Assembly (NCBI GenBank): GCA_002404515.1
Contig: DHJV01000166.1
Coordinates: 1-12,842, forward strand
Reading direction: 5' to 3'
DNA length: 12,842 bases
Source of the DNA: Lachnospiraceae bacterium UBA4711
Lineage (GTDB): Bacteria > Bacillota > Clostridia > Lachnospirales > Lachnospiraceae
The translations under genes were made by a program, and so were the position numbers. Under the pieces are notes generated by a model that saw only the letters and a program-made list of their open reading frames with translations, made no database searches and had not been told where the DNA came from. Each line of letters opens with the position of its first letter. Within the stretch, counting starts at the first letter, position 1. Shown in pieces: positions 1-7,982 of the stretch.

Positions 1-18
1 GTGCGCCGCTAGGCGCAC
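1..18. repeat. Short perfect hairpin at window edge
   Basis: Two 7-base arms (GTGCGCC and GGCGCAC) flank a 4-base GCTA spacer. The hairpin lies just beyond the phosphoglucomutase terminator. It may belong to a second terminator or to a repeat that continues outside the window. The edge prevents deciding which, and no T-run is visible on the part that can be read. Confidence 0.35.
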
Positions 19-19
19 C

Positions 20-66
20 TATAAGAAAAGCGATTTCTTCACCCTTCGGGTTCCCGAAACCGCTTT
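20..66 (-). terminator. Intrinsic terminator of the phosphoglucomutase gene
   Basis: Reading the minus strand, an 11-bp stem is formed by 56-66 and 27-37. Inside it is a small second hairpin (ACCC at 41-44 with GGGT at 48-51). The stem is followed by a U-rich tail (TTTTCTTAT). One pair is G.U in the minus-strand RNA but would be an A/C mismatch in plus-strand RNA, which supports minus-strand use. It begins 8 bases after the stop codon. Confidence 0.75.
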
Positions 67-73
67 CATACTC

Positions 74-1807
74 TTACATCATATAGTCAATCATCTTATT
101 GACTGCTTCGCCAAATTCCTCTGATTTCTTCTGTGCGTCATCGAAATCCTTGCCAATGACACCATAGTAGAACTTGATCTTCGGCTCTGTACCGGATGGA
201 CGAACGCACAGCCAAGCGCCGCCTTCCAGCTCGTAATATACAACATTCGACTTCGGAAGTCCGGTTGGAACAACCACCTTATTCTTCATATTTGTTGCTG
301 TATCGTTATCATAATTACGTGCCCACAGTACCTCTAAGCCTGCAATCTCCTTTGGTGTATGAGACTTTAACTGATCCATAATACTCTTGATCTTCTCAAG
401 GCCCTCGATGCCTTTCAAAGTAAGTGTATGGATTGCATCTACATGATAGCCATACTTCTCATAGATATCAATCATGGCATCCCACAGAGTTTTACCCTGT
501 GAACGGTAATATGCCGCAGCCTCACACAGTGCCATCGTTGCAACAATCGCATCTTTATCTCTGGCGTGTGTACCGATCAGACATCCATAGCTCTCCTCAA
601 ATCCAAAGAGGTATGTGCCATTATGCTTTGTCTCAAACTCCAGCATCTTCTGTCCGATAAACTTGAATCCTGTCAGAACCTCTACGAGCTTCACGCCGTA
701 GCTCTTCGCCATCTCATTTACAAGGTTTGTTGTAACGATGGATTTAATCAGCACCCCATCCGCCGGCAGTCCCCTTGTTGCCTTGATCTGGCTAAGTTCA
801 TATTCTGCAAGCAGACTTCCTGACATATTTCCGGTCAGGCAGTGATATTCTCCATCCTTATCCTTCACATACACACCAAGACGGTCTGCATCCGGGTCGG
901 TTGCGAGAACCAGATCTGCATCATGCTGCTTTGCAAGCGCAAGTGCAAGTTCGAATGCCTCTGCTGCCTCCGGGTTTGGATAGCTTACCGTTGGAAAATC
1001 GCCATCCGGCAATTCCTGCTCCGGAACTACATAGACATTCTCAAATCCAAGCTCGCGAAGGATTCTTCTGGCCGGAATATTTCCGGTTCCATGCAATGGT
1101 GTATATACAATCTTCAATTCTTTTCCGTATTTATCAATACACTCCTGATGCAGCACAAGCTTCTTCAGTTCTGCCATATATGCATCATCAATTTCCTTGC
1201 CAATCACTTCATACAGACCTTCATGGACTGCTTCCTGCTTCGGCATTGTAATGGCATCCTGTACAGAGATTGCCTTTACCTCACGCATAATACCAGCATC
1301 ATGTGGAGGTGTGATCTGTGCACCATCTTCCCAATATACCTTATATCCGTTGTACTCAGGCGGGTTGTGGCTGGCTGTTACATTGATGCCTGCCACGCAG
1401 CCAAGGTAACGGACTGCAAAAGAAAGCTCCGGTGTTGGGCGAAGAGACTCAAACACATATGCCTTGATACCGTTTGCCGCCAGGCACAAGGCTGCTACAT
1501 CTGCGAACTCCGGAGAACAGTGTCTGGAATCATATGCAATCGCAACACCCTTCGCCTGCTTCTTACGCTGCTTGATATAATTTGCAAGTCCCTGTGTTGC
1601 CTTTGCAACGATATAATTATTCATGCGGTTTGTTCCGGCACCAATGATGCCTCGCAATCCGGCGGTTCCGAATTCGAGCTCCATATAGAATCGCTCTTTG
1701 ATCTCTTTCTCGTCATCCTTAATTGCTGCCAGCTCTTGTCTTGTCGCCTCATCGAAAAATGGGTTTGTCAGCCATTCTTCATAAACCTTTTTGTAATCCA
1801 TGTCCAT
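74..1807 (-). CDS. Phosphoglucomutase / phosphomannomutase (alpha-D-phosphohexomutase)
   Basis: This cytoplasmic enzyme interconverts glucose-1-phosphate and glucose-6-phosphate (some family members also use mannose phosphates), linking glycolysis to glycogen and cell-envelope sugar synthesis. The 577-residue length is normal for the long PGM2-like bacterial type. All family landmarks are present: FGTAGLRG (46-53), the active-site serine loop TASHNPP (144-150, phospho-Ser146), the metal-binding loop DPDADRLG (304-311), the sugar-binding loop GFEESYG (402-408) and the phosphate-binding loop RPSGTEPK (536-543). The start ATG follows AGGAGGA at a spacing of about 5 bases. The gene begins 17 bp after the PEGA lipoprotein stop, so the two are almost certainly co-transcribed. 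Exact sugar preference (pgcA-like versus mannose-preferring) cannot be read from sequence, so no symbol is given. Confidence 0.96.
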   Translation of the reverse strand: MDMDYKKVYEEWLTNPFFDEATRQELAAIKDDEKEIKERFYMELEFGTAGLRGIIGAGTNRMNNYIVAKATQGLANYIKQRKKQAKGVAIAYDSRHCSPEFADVAALCLAANGIKAYVFESLRPTPELSFAVRYLGCVAGINVTASHNPPEYNGYKVYWEDGAQITPPHDAGIMREVKAISVQDAITMPKQEAVHEGLYEVIGKEIDDAYMAELKKLVLHQECIDKYGKELKIVYTPLHGTGNIPARRILRELGFENVYVVPEQELPDGDFPTVSYPNPEAAEAFELALALAKQHDADLVLATDPDADRLGVYVKDKDGEYHCLTGNMSGSLLAEYELSQIKATRGLPADGVLIKSIVTTNLVNEMAKSYGVKLVEVLTGFKFIGQKMLEFETKHNGTYLFGFEESYGCLIGTHARDKDAIVATMALCEAAAYYRSQGKTLWDAMIDIYEKYGYHVDAIHTLTLKGIEGLEKIKSIMDQLKSHTPKEIAGLEVLWARNYDNDTATNMKNKVVVPTGLPKSNVVYYELEGGAWLCVRPSGTEPKIKFYYGVIGKDFDDAQKKSEEFGEAVNKMIDYMM

Positions 1808-1824
1808 GATGTTCCTCCTACTAT

Positions 1825-3198
1825 TTAGTCCAGCACGGATATCAGATCCGCGTAGCTATATTCATCGTCTTTGCCGTTATCCTCGGCTTGTATTGTATAA
1901 CTTTTTATCAAATAACCGGCTTTGTATAGCGTGATCGTATGCGTTCCCGCCGTCTTCCTGATCGACACCGGTGCGATTCCGACATAATCACCGTCAAAAT
2001 ATACGCCCACGCCTTCCGGTTTTTTAATCGTAATTTTATTGCCCTGTTCCACAGACTCCGTCGTCTGCCCACTCTGCGTCGTCGCCGTGGTCGTCTGCGC
2101 TCCCTGTGTTGTTGCAGATGTCTGCGCCGTGGTCTGCCCGGATGCAGTTGTCTGCCCCTCCTGCGTCGTTGTCTCGTCCGTGTCCTCCGTTGTCTCTTCG
2201 GTCGTTTCCTGCTGCAAGGTCACGCGCAAGGTTTTCATCGTCTCTGTAATCTTAAAACTTCCACGGAAGCTGTCATAGCCATCCGCTGTGATGCTTAATT
2301 CATGATCACCGTACAATCCGGTATACGTCCGGTTCGCGATTACCTCGCCATCAACCCGGATGACTTCGTCCGCGTCCTCCGGCGTCACAGCAAAGGTTAC
2401 CGTTCCGGATGGAATCGCAATGTCTGAGATATCTACATTTAACTCGCGATCCTTTGTCACACGAATACTCTTCTCTCCGGAATATCCATTTTTACTGATA
2501 CGGAGTGTATAGTCTCCTTCCCCGACTGCTACCAGCATATCGGCAGTAACCGGTACAATCACATCTTTTCCAATCTCGACAAATCCACCAACATACGTTC
2601 CCTGATTTAACAGCCGGACATATCCATGTCCTTTCGTGATAACCACAGACACCAGATTGCCATTCCACAAGGACAGCGTCACTTCATCCTCCGTATTCAC
2701 ATCCACGAGGGAAAGCGCCTGATCCCCGTCAAACACCTGTGCATAATCCGATACCGGGAAACGATTTCCATTATAAACGGCGGTATGCTCATCCTGCCGG
2801 TACAGAAACTTCTTGATCTGTGTATACGTCTTTACCTTCGCGTTCTTCGCGATGCTGACCAGTTTCTCCGTGTCCACATAATACACGATATCCACAACAT
2901 TTCCGCAGGCAACATTGTCAATGCCGATATCCGCGCCCTTCGTATCCATCACGCGCACACCGCCATGATACTGCAATGTTATATCTGTACCATCCAGCAC
3001 CGATACAAAATGCATCTGATTATTCTCCATGTCCATGCTCGTTATGATTGCCGTCATGGAAGCCTCTTCATGCTCTACCGCGACTTCCTCCGTGTTCTCA
3101 TAAACCTTGACATCATTCTTCTTTTTCTGCCCACAGCCCACAAACACGAACGCAAGCATCAGCACAACGATTCCGTATTGTATCTTCCGCTTATCCAT
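1825..3198 (-). CDS. PEGA-domain lipoprotein
   Basis: A predicted membrane-anchored extracytoplasmic protein of 457 residues; its function is not known. The N-terminus is a lipoprotein signal: basic MDKRK, a hydrophobic stretch, then FVGC with lipidated Cys22. Residues 45-195 form a beta-rich region that I do not recognise. Two or three PEGA-like modules follow: about 200-255 (weak, with the pattern YTLRISKNGY), 264-328 (with VDGE and HELSITADGY) and 387-440 (with FDGDYVG and HTITLYKAGY). Between the last two lies a Thr/Gln/Glu-rich linker (about 331-386, many QTT and TTQ units). PEGA modules usually occur in surface or envelope proteins and are thought to bind wall or protein partners. The start has AAGGTGG four bases upstream and its own sigma-A promoter. 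Phosphoglucomutase follows in the same operon; whether the pairing is functional is unknown. Confidence 0.85.
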   Translation of the reverse strand: MDKRKIQYGIVVLMLAFVFVGCGQKKKNDVKVYENTEEVAVEHEEASMTAIITSMDMENNQMHFVSVLDGTDITLQYHGGVRVMDTKGADIGIDNVACGNVVDIVYYVDTEKLVSIAKNAKVKTYTQIKKFLYRQDEHTAVYNGNRFPVSDYAQVFDGDQALSLVDVNTEDEVTLSLWNGNLVSVVITKGHGYVRLLNQGTYVGGFVEIGKDVIVPVTADMLVAVGEGDYTLRISKNGYSGEKSIRVTKDRELNVDISDIAIPSGTVTFAVTPEDADEVIRVDGEVIANRTYTGLYGDHELSITADGYDSFRGSFKITETMKTLRVTLQQETTEETTEDTDETTTQEGQTTASGQTTAQTSATTQGAQTTTATTQSGQTTESVEQGNKITIKKPEGVGVYFDGDYVGIAPVSIRKTAGTHTITLYKAGYLIKSYTIQAEDNGKDDEYSYADLISVLD

Positions 3199-3218
3199 AA
3201 AACCACCTTAACCTCTGT

Positions 3219-3247
3219 ATTATACAAGATTATTTTGCAAATGTGAA
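3219..3247 (-). promoter_or_regulatory. Sigma-A promoter of the PEGA lipoprotein-phosphoglucomutase operon
   Basis: On the minus strand, -35 is TTCACA (3247-3242), the spacer is exactly 17 bp and -10 is a perfect TATAAT (3224-3219). The start codon is 20 bases downstream, giving a very short leader that contains AAGGTGG. The -35 begins 11 bp past the stop codon of the coat gene, so this operon can be expressed independently of it. Confidence 0.8.
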
Positions 3248-3257
3248 GATTATATAT

Positions 3258-4250
3258 TCATTTTTTCCAGATATTATAAGAAGATAATTTTTCAAGTAAT
3301 GCCTGCTTCTTCTCTTCCTCTTCCATGATCCGGTTCAATTTCTCGACCATTTTCGGGGAAATGCGGGTCTTGGAGCCATTCATATATTGATTCGAAAGCT
3401 TGTAGAATTTTTCAGGATACCGATAGAGTCCACAAATATATGCGACGTCCATCTGCTGCAATGGGATTCCCTGCCGGTACCGTTCTAAGATTGCCGTGAG
3501 CAGCGCATAGGCATATCCATTTTTTTCGACCGTCTTCCGGATAAAATAATACAGATCCTGCAGCTGGTTCCCAATATGATATTTTTCAAAATTAATCGTT
3601 GCAATATAACGCGCATCGGCTGTCCCACATACAAGGACACTATGATGGTTATAGGTGCCATGGCAATATCCCATATGCCCGGATTCGCCAGCCGCCCCTG
3701 TCTCTGCCTGTTCACAGCGCAGCCCCTGTTCATAAAAATACGGAAATGCCTGCATAAACAAAGCTTCAAACTCCCGCTTCGGACTCTGCTTTGCAATATA
3801 ATTATGTACACGCTTCATTTCACGGTTCCGCCGCTTGACATCATTCTTCTCCCGGATCTGCATGTCACGGTCAACTTCCTGCCAGACTGCCCTGCCGGCG
3901 CGGTGCAATGCGACCAGATTATCAACCGCAAGCATGATCTCATTTTTGTTGCTGACACCCATCTCACGGCCGTCAAAATACATCCGCATCACAAACGGAT
4001 TTCCATAACGATCAAACGTGATCAGTTCATCCTCCACATTTTTCACAAGCCGGTCAATATGCGGAAACCCTGCCAGATACATCCGCTCTTTAAATTCATA
4101 TTCTGCCTGCAGCCGTTTTTCTCCCGCTGTCGTCGCCCGGATCTGGCGTACCCCCTTGTCCGTCTGCAGCAACATTGCTCCCCGTCCCCGTCCTATGTGA
4201 TCCAATCTCACATCGTACATCTCGAATACTTCCGACATTTTTTCAGCCAC
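3258..4250 (-). CDS. CotS-family spore coat protein (kinase-fold, probable pseudokinase)
   Basis: A 330-residue protein resembling the CotS/CotI/YutH group, which has an aminoglycoside-phosphotransferase-like fold and is deposited in the spore coat or made during sporulation. Supporting signs are the CHGTYNHH segment (196-203), at the place of the Brenner-type HGD loop, INFEKY (219-224) at the metal-binding IDFD position, QDLYYFIRK (231-239), and the C-terminal YPEKFYKLSNQY region (278-289). The catalytic Asp of HGD is Thr199 and the IDFD metal Asp is Asn220, so phosphotransfer is unlikely. A basic helix near 131-155 is also typical of the group. The start is GTG, chosen because GGGAGGGG lies 7 bases upstream; the ATG four codons later is too far from it. 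No terminator separates it from the lipoprotein gene. Family assignment is good; the coat role is inferred. Confidence 0.8.
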   Translation of the reverse strand: MAEKMSEVFEMYDVRLDHIGRGRGAMLLQTDKGVRQIRATTAGEKRLQAEYEFKERMYLAGFPHIDRLVKNVEDELITFDRYGNPFVMRMYFDGREMGVSNKNEIMLAVDNLVALHRAGRAVWQEVDRDMQIREKNDVKRRNREMKRVHNYIAKQSPKREFEALFMQAFPYFYEQGLRCEQAETGAAGESGHMGYCHGTYNHHSVLVCGTADARYIATINFEKYHIGNQLQDLYYFIRKTVEKNGYAYALLTAILERYRQGIPLQQMDVAYICGLYRYPEKFYKLSNQYMNGSKTRISPKMVEKLNRIMEEEEKKQALLEKLSSYNIWKK

Positions 4251-4299
4251 AAAAAATCCCCTCCCAACATCAGTCTTGTTAATTGTATGCCGGGAAGGG
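4251..4299 (-). terminator. Terminator-like hairpin after cca, overlapping the coat-gene ribosome binding site
   Basis: On the minus strand, CCCTTCCC (4299-4292) pairs with GGGAGGGG (4265-4258): 8 bp with one G.U. After one A comes a run of six T (4256-4251), and the coat gene GTG starts at the next base. The loop is long (26 bases). The second arm is also the only good Shine-Dalgarno of the coat gene, so the same bases could end cca transcripts and start coat translation. Confidence 0.5.
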
Positions 4300-4310
4300 C
4301 TGATTCATTC
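4282..4310 (-). promoter_or_regulatory. Possible sigma-E-type sporulation promoter for the coat gene
   Basis: The minus strand has CATACAAT (4289-4282), an exact match to the Bacillus sigma-E -10 consensus as I know it. It is preceded by 14 bp and GAATGAA (4310-4304), a partial match to the -35 element. Predicted transcription starts near 4275, inside the loop of the hairpin above. No good sigma-A promoter is visible here. The match is by eye only. Confidence 0.4.
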
Positions 4311-4327
4311 CGATTGATTGTCCGCAT

Positions 4328-5713
4328 CTATAGATACGATTCCTTTACAATCGCCAATAACTGTTCACTTGTATTTAATTCCGGCTCTTCGAGCACCCGG
4401 TCCAGCAACGCTTTCAAAATGCGCCCCATGTCCGGTCCCGGTTTCACGCCGATCGCAATGAGATCCTTTCCGCCGATTGCAAGCTCCGACAGCTTCAGGC
4501 ACTGCTTCTGTTCTATGATCTCCGCATACATCGCTTCCATATGCGCGATCACCTGTCTGCGCTGTTCCAGATGGTAGTCACTCTGTCCCGCCATATCACC
4601 CTTTCGGATCTCCAGAAAGTCCGCAAAATATTCTGTGCCAAGCTGTGCCACAAACCGGCGGAAGTTCTTCATCCCAGGTCCGCCCCCGGAGAGACCGTAA
4701 TCGTGATTTTTCACCAGTCTGCAAACCTGATCGATCGTATCATTATCAAGTTTTAAACGACGCAGAATCGTACGCGCCATCTTCGCAGAGAGTTCCTGAT
4801 GTCCATAGAAATGATCAACGCCTGCTTCATCCGTCATCTTACATTCCGGTTTTCCGACATCATGTAACAACGCCGCATAGCGAAGTACCGCGGTATCAGA
4901 TACCGCCTGCATTACCTTCAGGGTATGATGTCCAACATCATACAGATGATAAGGATTGTTCTGTGGTGTCTGCATCATCCGGTCGAACTCCGGCAGAAAT
5001 ATACCGGTGAGCCCCAGCTCGTACGCTTCTTCCAGCCGCTCCGGATGTTTTGACACAAGCATCTTCGTAAGCTCCGTACAGATCCGTTCTGCACTGATAT
5101 CCCGAAGGAACTTTGCCTGTTCACGCATGGCCGTCCGCGTCGCTTCCTCGATCACAAAATCAAGCTGAGCAGCAAATCGAACCGCCCGCAGAATACGAAG
5201 TGCATCCTCGTCAAACCGTTCTGACGCCTCACCCACGCAGCGGATGATCCCCTTCTTCAGATCGTCCTGTCCACCGAAGATATCAATCACGCCCTGCTCC
5301 GGATTGTATGCCATCGCATTGATCGTAAAATCCCGGCGTTTCAGATCTTCTTCAAGGCTCGCTGTAAAGCACACCGATTCCGGTCGACGATGATCAGTAT
5401 AAACGCCATCCACCCGGTACGTCGTTACCTCAAACGCATAATCGGTATGACTGGCAGGTGCTCCTCTTCCATCATCCAGAATCTCACGATCCACTAAAAC
5501 CGTCACAGTTCCATGCTGGATTCCTGTGTCAATCGTGCGCCGGAAAATCGTCTTGACCTCCTCTGGTTTCGCCGAAGTCGTGATATCCCAGTCATTCGGC
5601 TTCTTGCCGAGCAGACTGTCCCGCACGCATCCACCGACAATATACGCCTCGTACCCATGCCTGTTCAATTGTCGTAAAATATATGCCGCCCCTGTCGGAA
5701 TCTCTATCTTCAT
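4328..5713 (-). CDS. cca: CCA tRNA nucleotidyltransferase
   Basis: This class II nucleotidyltransferase adds or repairs the 3' CCA end of tRNAs from CTP and ATP. The 461-residue protein has the GG motif plus RDSLLG (27-36), the metal-binding DWD (Asp41 and Asp43), RRDFTINAMAYN (126-137), the RILRAVRFA helix (173-181), and a C-terminal HD phosphohydrolase-like region with ALLHDVGKP (281-289) and a later GHQELSA. Length and order match the HD-containing Gram-positive type. An A-adding-only enzyme or poly(A) polymerase is a less likely alternative that sequence by eye cannot exclude. The ATG has GGAG 8 bases upstream. Only about 64 bp separate it from proS, largely filled by a hairpin, and no clear promoter is visible, so cca may rely on read-through from rluA-proS. 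Confidence 0.93.
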   Translation of the reverse strand: MKIEIPTGAAYILRQLNRHGYEAYIVGGCVRDSLLGKKPNDWDITTSAKPEEVKTIFRRTIDTGIQHGTVTVLVDREILDDGRGAPASHTDYAFEVTTYRVDGVYTDHRRPESVCFTASLEEDLKRRDFTINAMAYNPEQGVIDIFGGQDDLKKGIIRCVGEASERFDEDALRILRAVRFAAQLDFVIEEATRTAMREQAKFLRDISAERICTELTKMLVSKHPERLEEAYELGLTGIFLPEFDRMMQTPQNNPYHLYDVGHHTLKVMQAVSDTAVLRYAALLHDVGKPECKMTDEAGVDHFYGHQELSAKMARTILRRLKLDNDTIDQVCRLVKNHDYGLSGGGPGMKNFRRFVAQLGTEYFADFLEIRKGDMAGQSDYHLEQRRQVIAHMEAMYAEIIEQKQCLKLSELAIGGKDLIAIGVKPGPDMGRILKALLDRVLEEPELNTSEQLLAIVKESYL

Positions 5714-5729
5714 GTAAATAACTCCAAAT

Positions 5730-5760
5730 AAACGACTACCCCGCTGATATCAGCAGGGTA
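5730..5760 (-). terminator. Hairpin between proS and cca, probable weak terminator
   Basis: An almost perfect 24-bp palindrome (5737-5760) with arms TACCCTGCTGA and TCAGCGGGGTA on the minus strand, starting 18 bases after the proS stop. One pair is G.U in minus-strand RNA and C/A in plus-strand RNA, favouring the minus strand. The downstream tail (GTCGTTTATTT) is only moderately T-rich, which suggests partial termination or a processing site rather than a full stop. Confidence 0.55.
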
Positions 5761-5777
5761 ATTGTTTTTCTTTTATT

Positions 5778-7214
5778 TTAATATGCCTTTCCAAAATAAA
5801 CCATGTGCTTAGCAGGCTTGCCACAATGTACACATACATCGCCAAGCTTCTCCTGTGCAAACGGAATACATCTCGTCGTTGCACCTGTCTCATCCTTGAT
5901 GGCTGTCTCACAGGCTTCCTCGCCACACCACATAGCCTTGATGAATCCCTGCTTCTTCTCCAGAATATCTGTGAACTCATCCCAGTTTGTGGCTACATGT
6001 GTATTCGCATCACGATGTGCCTTTGCCTTTGCATACATATCATCATGCATCTGTACAAGCAATGCCTCACAGGTCTCTGTCAGCTTGTCAAATGGCACAA
6101 TCTTCTTCTCTCTTGTATCTCGGCGGACAACAACTGCCTGTCCTGCCTCGATATCCTTCGGTCCAACCTCAACACGAAGTGGGATACCCTTTACTTCCTG
6201 CTCGGCAAACTTGAATCCAGGACTCTTATCGGAATCATCAACCTTCACACGGAAGTTGGACGCAAGCACGCTGCGAAGCTCTTCTGCCTTCTCCAGTACG
6301 CCCTCTTTCTTCTGCATGATCGGAACGATCATGATCTGTGTTGGAGCTACCTTAGGAGGAAGCACTAATCCGCTGTCATCGCCATGTACCATGATGATGG
6401 CACCGATCATTCTCGTTGTCATACCCCAGGATGTCTGATGTACATACTGAAGCTTGTTATCCTTATCTGTATACTGGATGCCAAATGCTCTCGCGAATCC
6501 ATCGCCGAAGTTGTGGCTTGTTCCGGACTGCAGCGCCTTGCCATCGTGCATCAGAGACTCAATCGTATAAGTTGCCTCTGCACCTGCAAACTTCTCCTTA
6601 TCTGTCTTACGTCCCTTGATAACCGGGATTGCAAGTACTTCCTCACAGAAATCAGCATAGACATTCAGCATCTGGATGGTTCTTGCCTCTGCTTCTTCTG
6701 CAGTTGCATGAGCGGTATGGCCTTCCTGCCACAGAAATTCTCTCGAACGAAGAAATGGTCTTGTCTCCTTCTCCCAACGGACTACCGAACACCACTGGTT
6801 ATATACCTTTGGAAGATCACGGTAACTCTCGATTTCCTTAGAATAGAAATCACAGAACAGTGTCTCCGATGTTGGTCTGACGCACAAGCGCTCCTGCAAT
6901 TCGTTCAATCCACCATGTGTGACCCATGCAACCTCTGGTGCAAATCCTTCGACATGATCCTTCTCTTTCTCCAGCAGACTCTCCGGAATAAACATTGGAA
7001 GGTATACATTTTCTACACCAGTTGCCTTGAAACGCTCATCAAGGTTCTTCTGGATCAACTCCCAGATAGCATAACCTGCCGGCTTGATAACCATGCATCC
7101 CTTTACGCTTGTGTAATCACACAGCTCCGCTTTACGAACCACATCCGTATACCACTGTGCAAAATCCTCATCCATCGCTGTAATATGCTCTACTAATTTC
7201 TTGTCCTTTGCCAT
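5778..7214 (-). CDS. proS: Prolyl-tRNA synthetase, archaeal/eukaryotic type
   Basis: Charges tRNA-Pro with proline in the cytoplasm. With the ATG at 7214 the protein is 478 residues, the normal size for the type lacking the bacterial editing insertion. Class II motifs are present: RPTSE loop (113-117), motif 2 around RSREFLWQEGHTAH (156-169) and motif 3 GMTTRMIGAIIMVHGDD (264-280). An anticodon-binding domain starts near 292. The C-terminal zinc-type domain has Cys430, Cys435, Cys461 and Cys464, and the chain ends in YFGKAY with the terminal Tyr usual for the family. The reading frame is open further upstream to 7280, but that would overlap the rluA-like gene; the 7214 start has AAAGGA 8 bases upstream and gives the conserved N-terminus. 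It lies 25 bp after the rluA-like gene and shares its promoter; no T-box is visible upstream. Confidence 0.95.
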   Translation of the reverse strand: MAKDKKLVEHITAMDEDFAQWYTDVVRKAELCDYTSVKGCMVIKPAGYAIWELIQKNLDERFKATGVENVYLPMFIPESLLEKEKDHVEGFAPEVAWVTHGGLNELQERLCVRPTSETLFCDFYSKEIESYRDLPKVYNQWCSVVRWEKETRPFLRSREFLWQEGHTAHATAEEAEARTIQMLNVYADFCEEVLAIPVIKGRKTDKEKFAGAEATYTIESLMHDGKALQSGTSHNFGDGFARAFGIQYTDKDNKLQYVHQTSWGMTTRMIGAIIMVHGDDSGLVLPPKVAPTQIMIVPIMQKKEGVLEKAEELRSVLASNFRVKVDDSDKSPGFKFAEQEVKGIPLRVEVGPKDIEAGQAVVVRRDTREKKIVPFDKLTETCEALLVQMHDDMYAKAKAHRDANTHVATNWDEFTDILEKKQGFIKAMWCGEEACETAIKDETGATTRCIPFAQEKLGDVCVHCGKPAKHMVYFGKAY

Positions 7215-7239
7215 TTCTCTTGTCCTTTCTATTTCCACT

Positions 7240-7950
7240 TTATTCAAATTCATCCAAATCGAGTACCGCGAAAGCTTCACCTTCCGGTTCCTTCTTGATC
7301 ACGATTTCTTCTCCGGTGACCGGATGCTTAAATTCCATCCGCGAGGAAAATAAACCGATCTGTTTATACTTGCGTTTTGTCTTCGCGAATTTCGGGTTAT
7401 ATTTCGTATCACCCCAGATACCACAGCCCCGGCTTGCAAACTGCGCCCGGATCTGATGATGTCTGCCGGTCACAAGCTCGATCAGCACATAGCTGAGTGT
7501 TCCATCATCCGTGTCCATCACGTCGAGCACCTCATAATACAGTTCTGCGCGCCTGGCACCCTTTTCGCCTTTTTTCACGACTTTCGTTGTGTTCGTTTTT
7601 CCATCCCGCAGAAGGTAGTCTACCATCTCGCCTTCGAAATCCGGAAGCTCTCCGGTCACAACCGCCTGATAATATTTCGCGATCTCACCATCCTGCTGCA
7701 TATCCGAAAGCTTTGCCGCTGCCTCTGGAGTCTTTGCAAATACCATCACACCCCCTACGGGACGATCCAGCCGGTGAATCGCAGCTACATACGGCTCTTC
7801 CGCCTGCTCCGATTCCGCTTTGTCATACAGGTAATGCTTGATTTTCGTAATCATATCTTCATCGTTGCCCTTGTCGCCCTGTGACAACACACCATATGGC
7901 TTCACGCAGGCAAGCAGATATGCATCCTCATATAAAATCTCTAACTTCAT
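7240..7950 (-). CDS. RluA-family RNA pseudouridine synthase
   Basis: Predicted to isomerise uridine to pseudouridine in rRNA or tRNA; the target site cannot be read from sequence. The 236-residue protein contains the catalytic motif HRLDRPVGGVMVFAKT (59-74) with nucleophile Asp62, the TGRHHQIRAQF segment (161-171) and GDTKY (180-184), all in the expected order. There is no N-terminal S4 domain, so it belongs to the short, stand-alone catalytic group. A weak AGGA lies 3 bases before the ATG, with GGA slightly further upstream. It is the first gene of a two-gene unit with proS, driven by a strong promoter at 8014-8042. The grouping with proS and cca suggests a tRNA-related role, but this is only inference. 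Confidence 0.9.
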   Translation of the reverse strand: MKLEILYEDAYLLACVKPYGVLSQGDKGNDEDMITKIKHYLYDKAESEQAEEPYVAAIHRLDRPVGGVMVFAKTPEAAAKLSDMQQDGEIAKYYQAVVTGELPDFEGEMVDYLLRDGKTNTTKVVKKGEKGARRAELYYEVLDVMDTDDGTLSYVLIELVTGRHHQIRAQFASRGCGIWGDTKYNPKFAKTKRKYKQIGLFSSRMEFKHPVTGEEIVIKKEPEGEAFAVLDLDEFE

Positions 7951-7982
7951 AATTCCTGTCCATTTCCGATATACTTCCTATA

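Noticed and set aside
842..1828. Long plus-strand open frame (328 codons) opposite phosphoglucomutase
   Set aside because: It lies fully antisense to a gene with all catalytic motifs, has a Cys/Ile/Leu-rich composition unlike a real protein and no ribosome binding site.
2030..2215. Tandem repeat or CRISPR-like pattern in the lipoprotein gene
   Set aside because: It is an in-frame Thr/Gln/Glu-rich protein linker with irregular units; there are no constant repeats with unique spacers.
3576..4577. Plus-strand open frame of 333 codons opposite the coat gene and the end of cca
   Set aside because: Antisense shadow crossing two real genes and their intergenic signals; the product has no recognisable domain.
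5737..5760. Near-palindrome considered as a recombination or attachment site
   Set aside because: Its location right after proS, its G.U pair on the minus strand and the T-containing tail fit an RNA hairpin better; no integrase or duplicated flank is present.
6384..7196. Plus-strand open frame of 270 codons opposite proS
   Set aside because: Antisense to a highly conserved synthetase; composition is shadow-like.
7215..7239. T-box riboswitch for proS
   Set aside because: Only 25 bases separate proS from the preceding gene, and the operon leader (about 57 bases) is too short for a T-box.
7215..7280. Longer N-terminus of proS (22 extra codons)
   Set aside because: It would overlap the end of the rluA-like gene and adds non-conserved residues; ATG at 7214 has a proper ribosome binding site.
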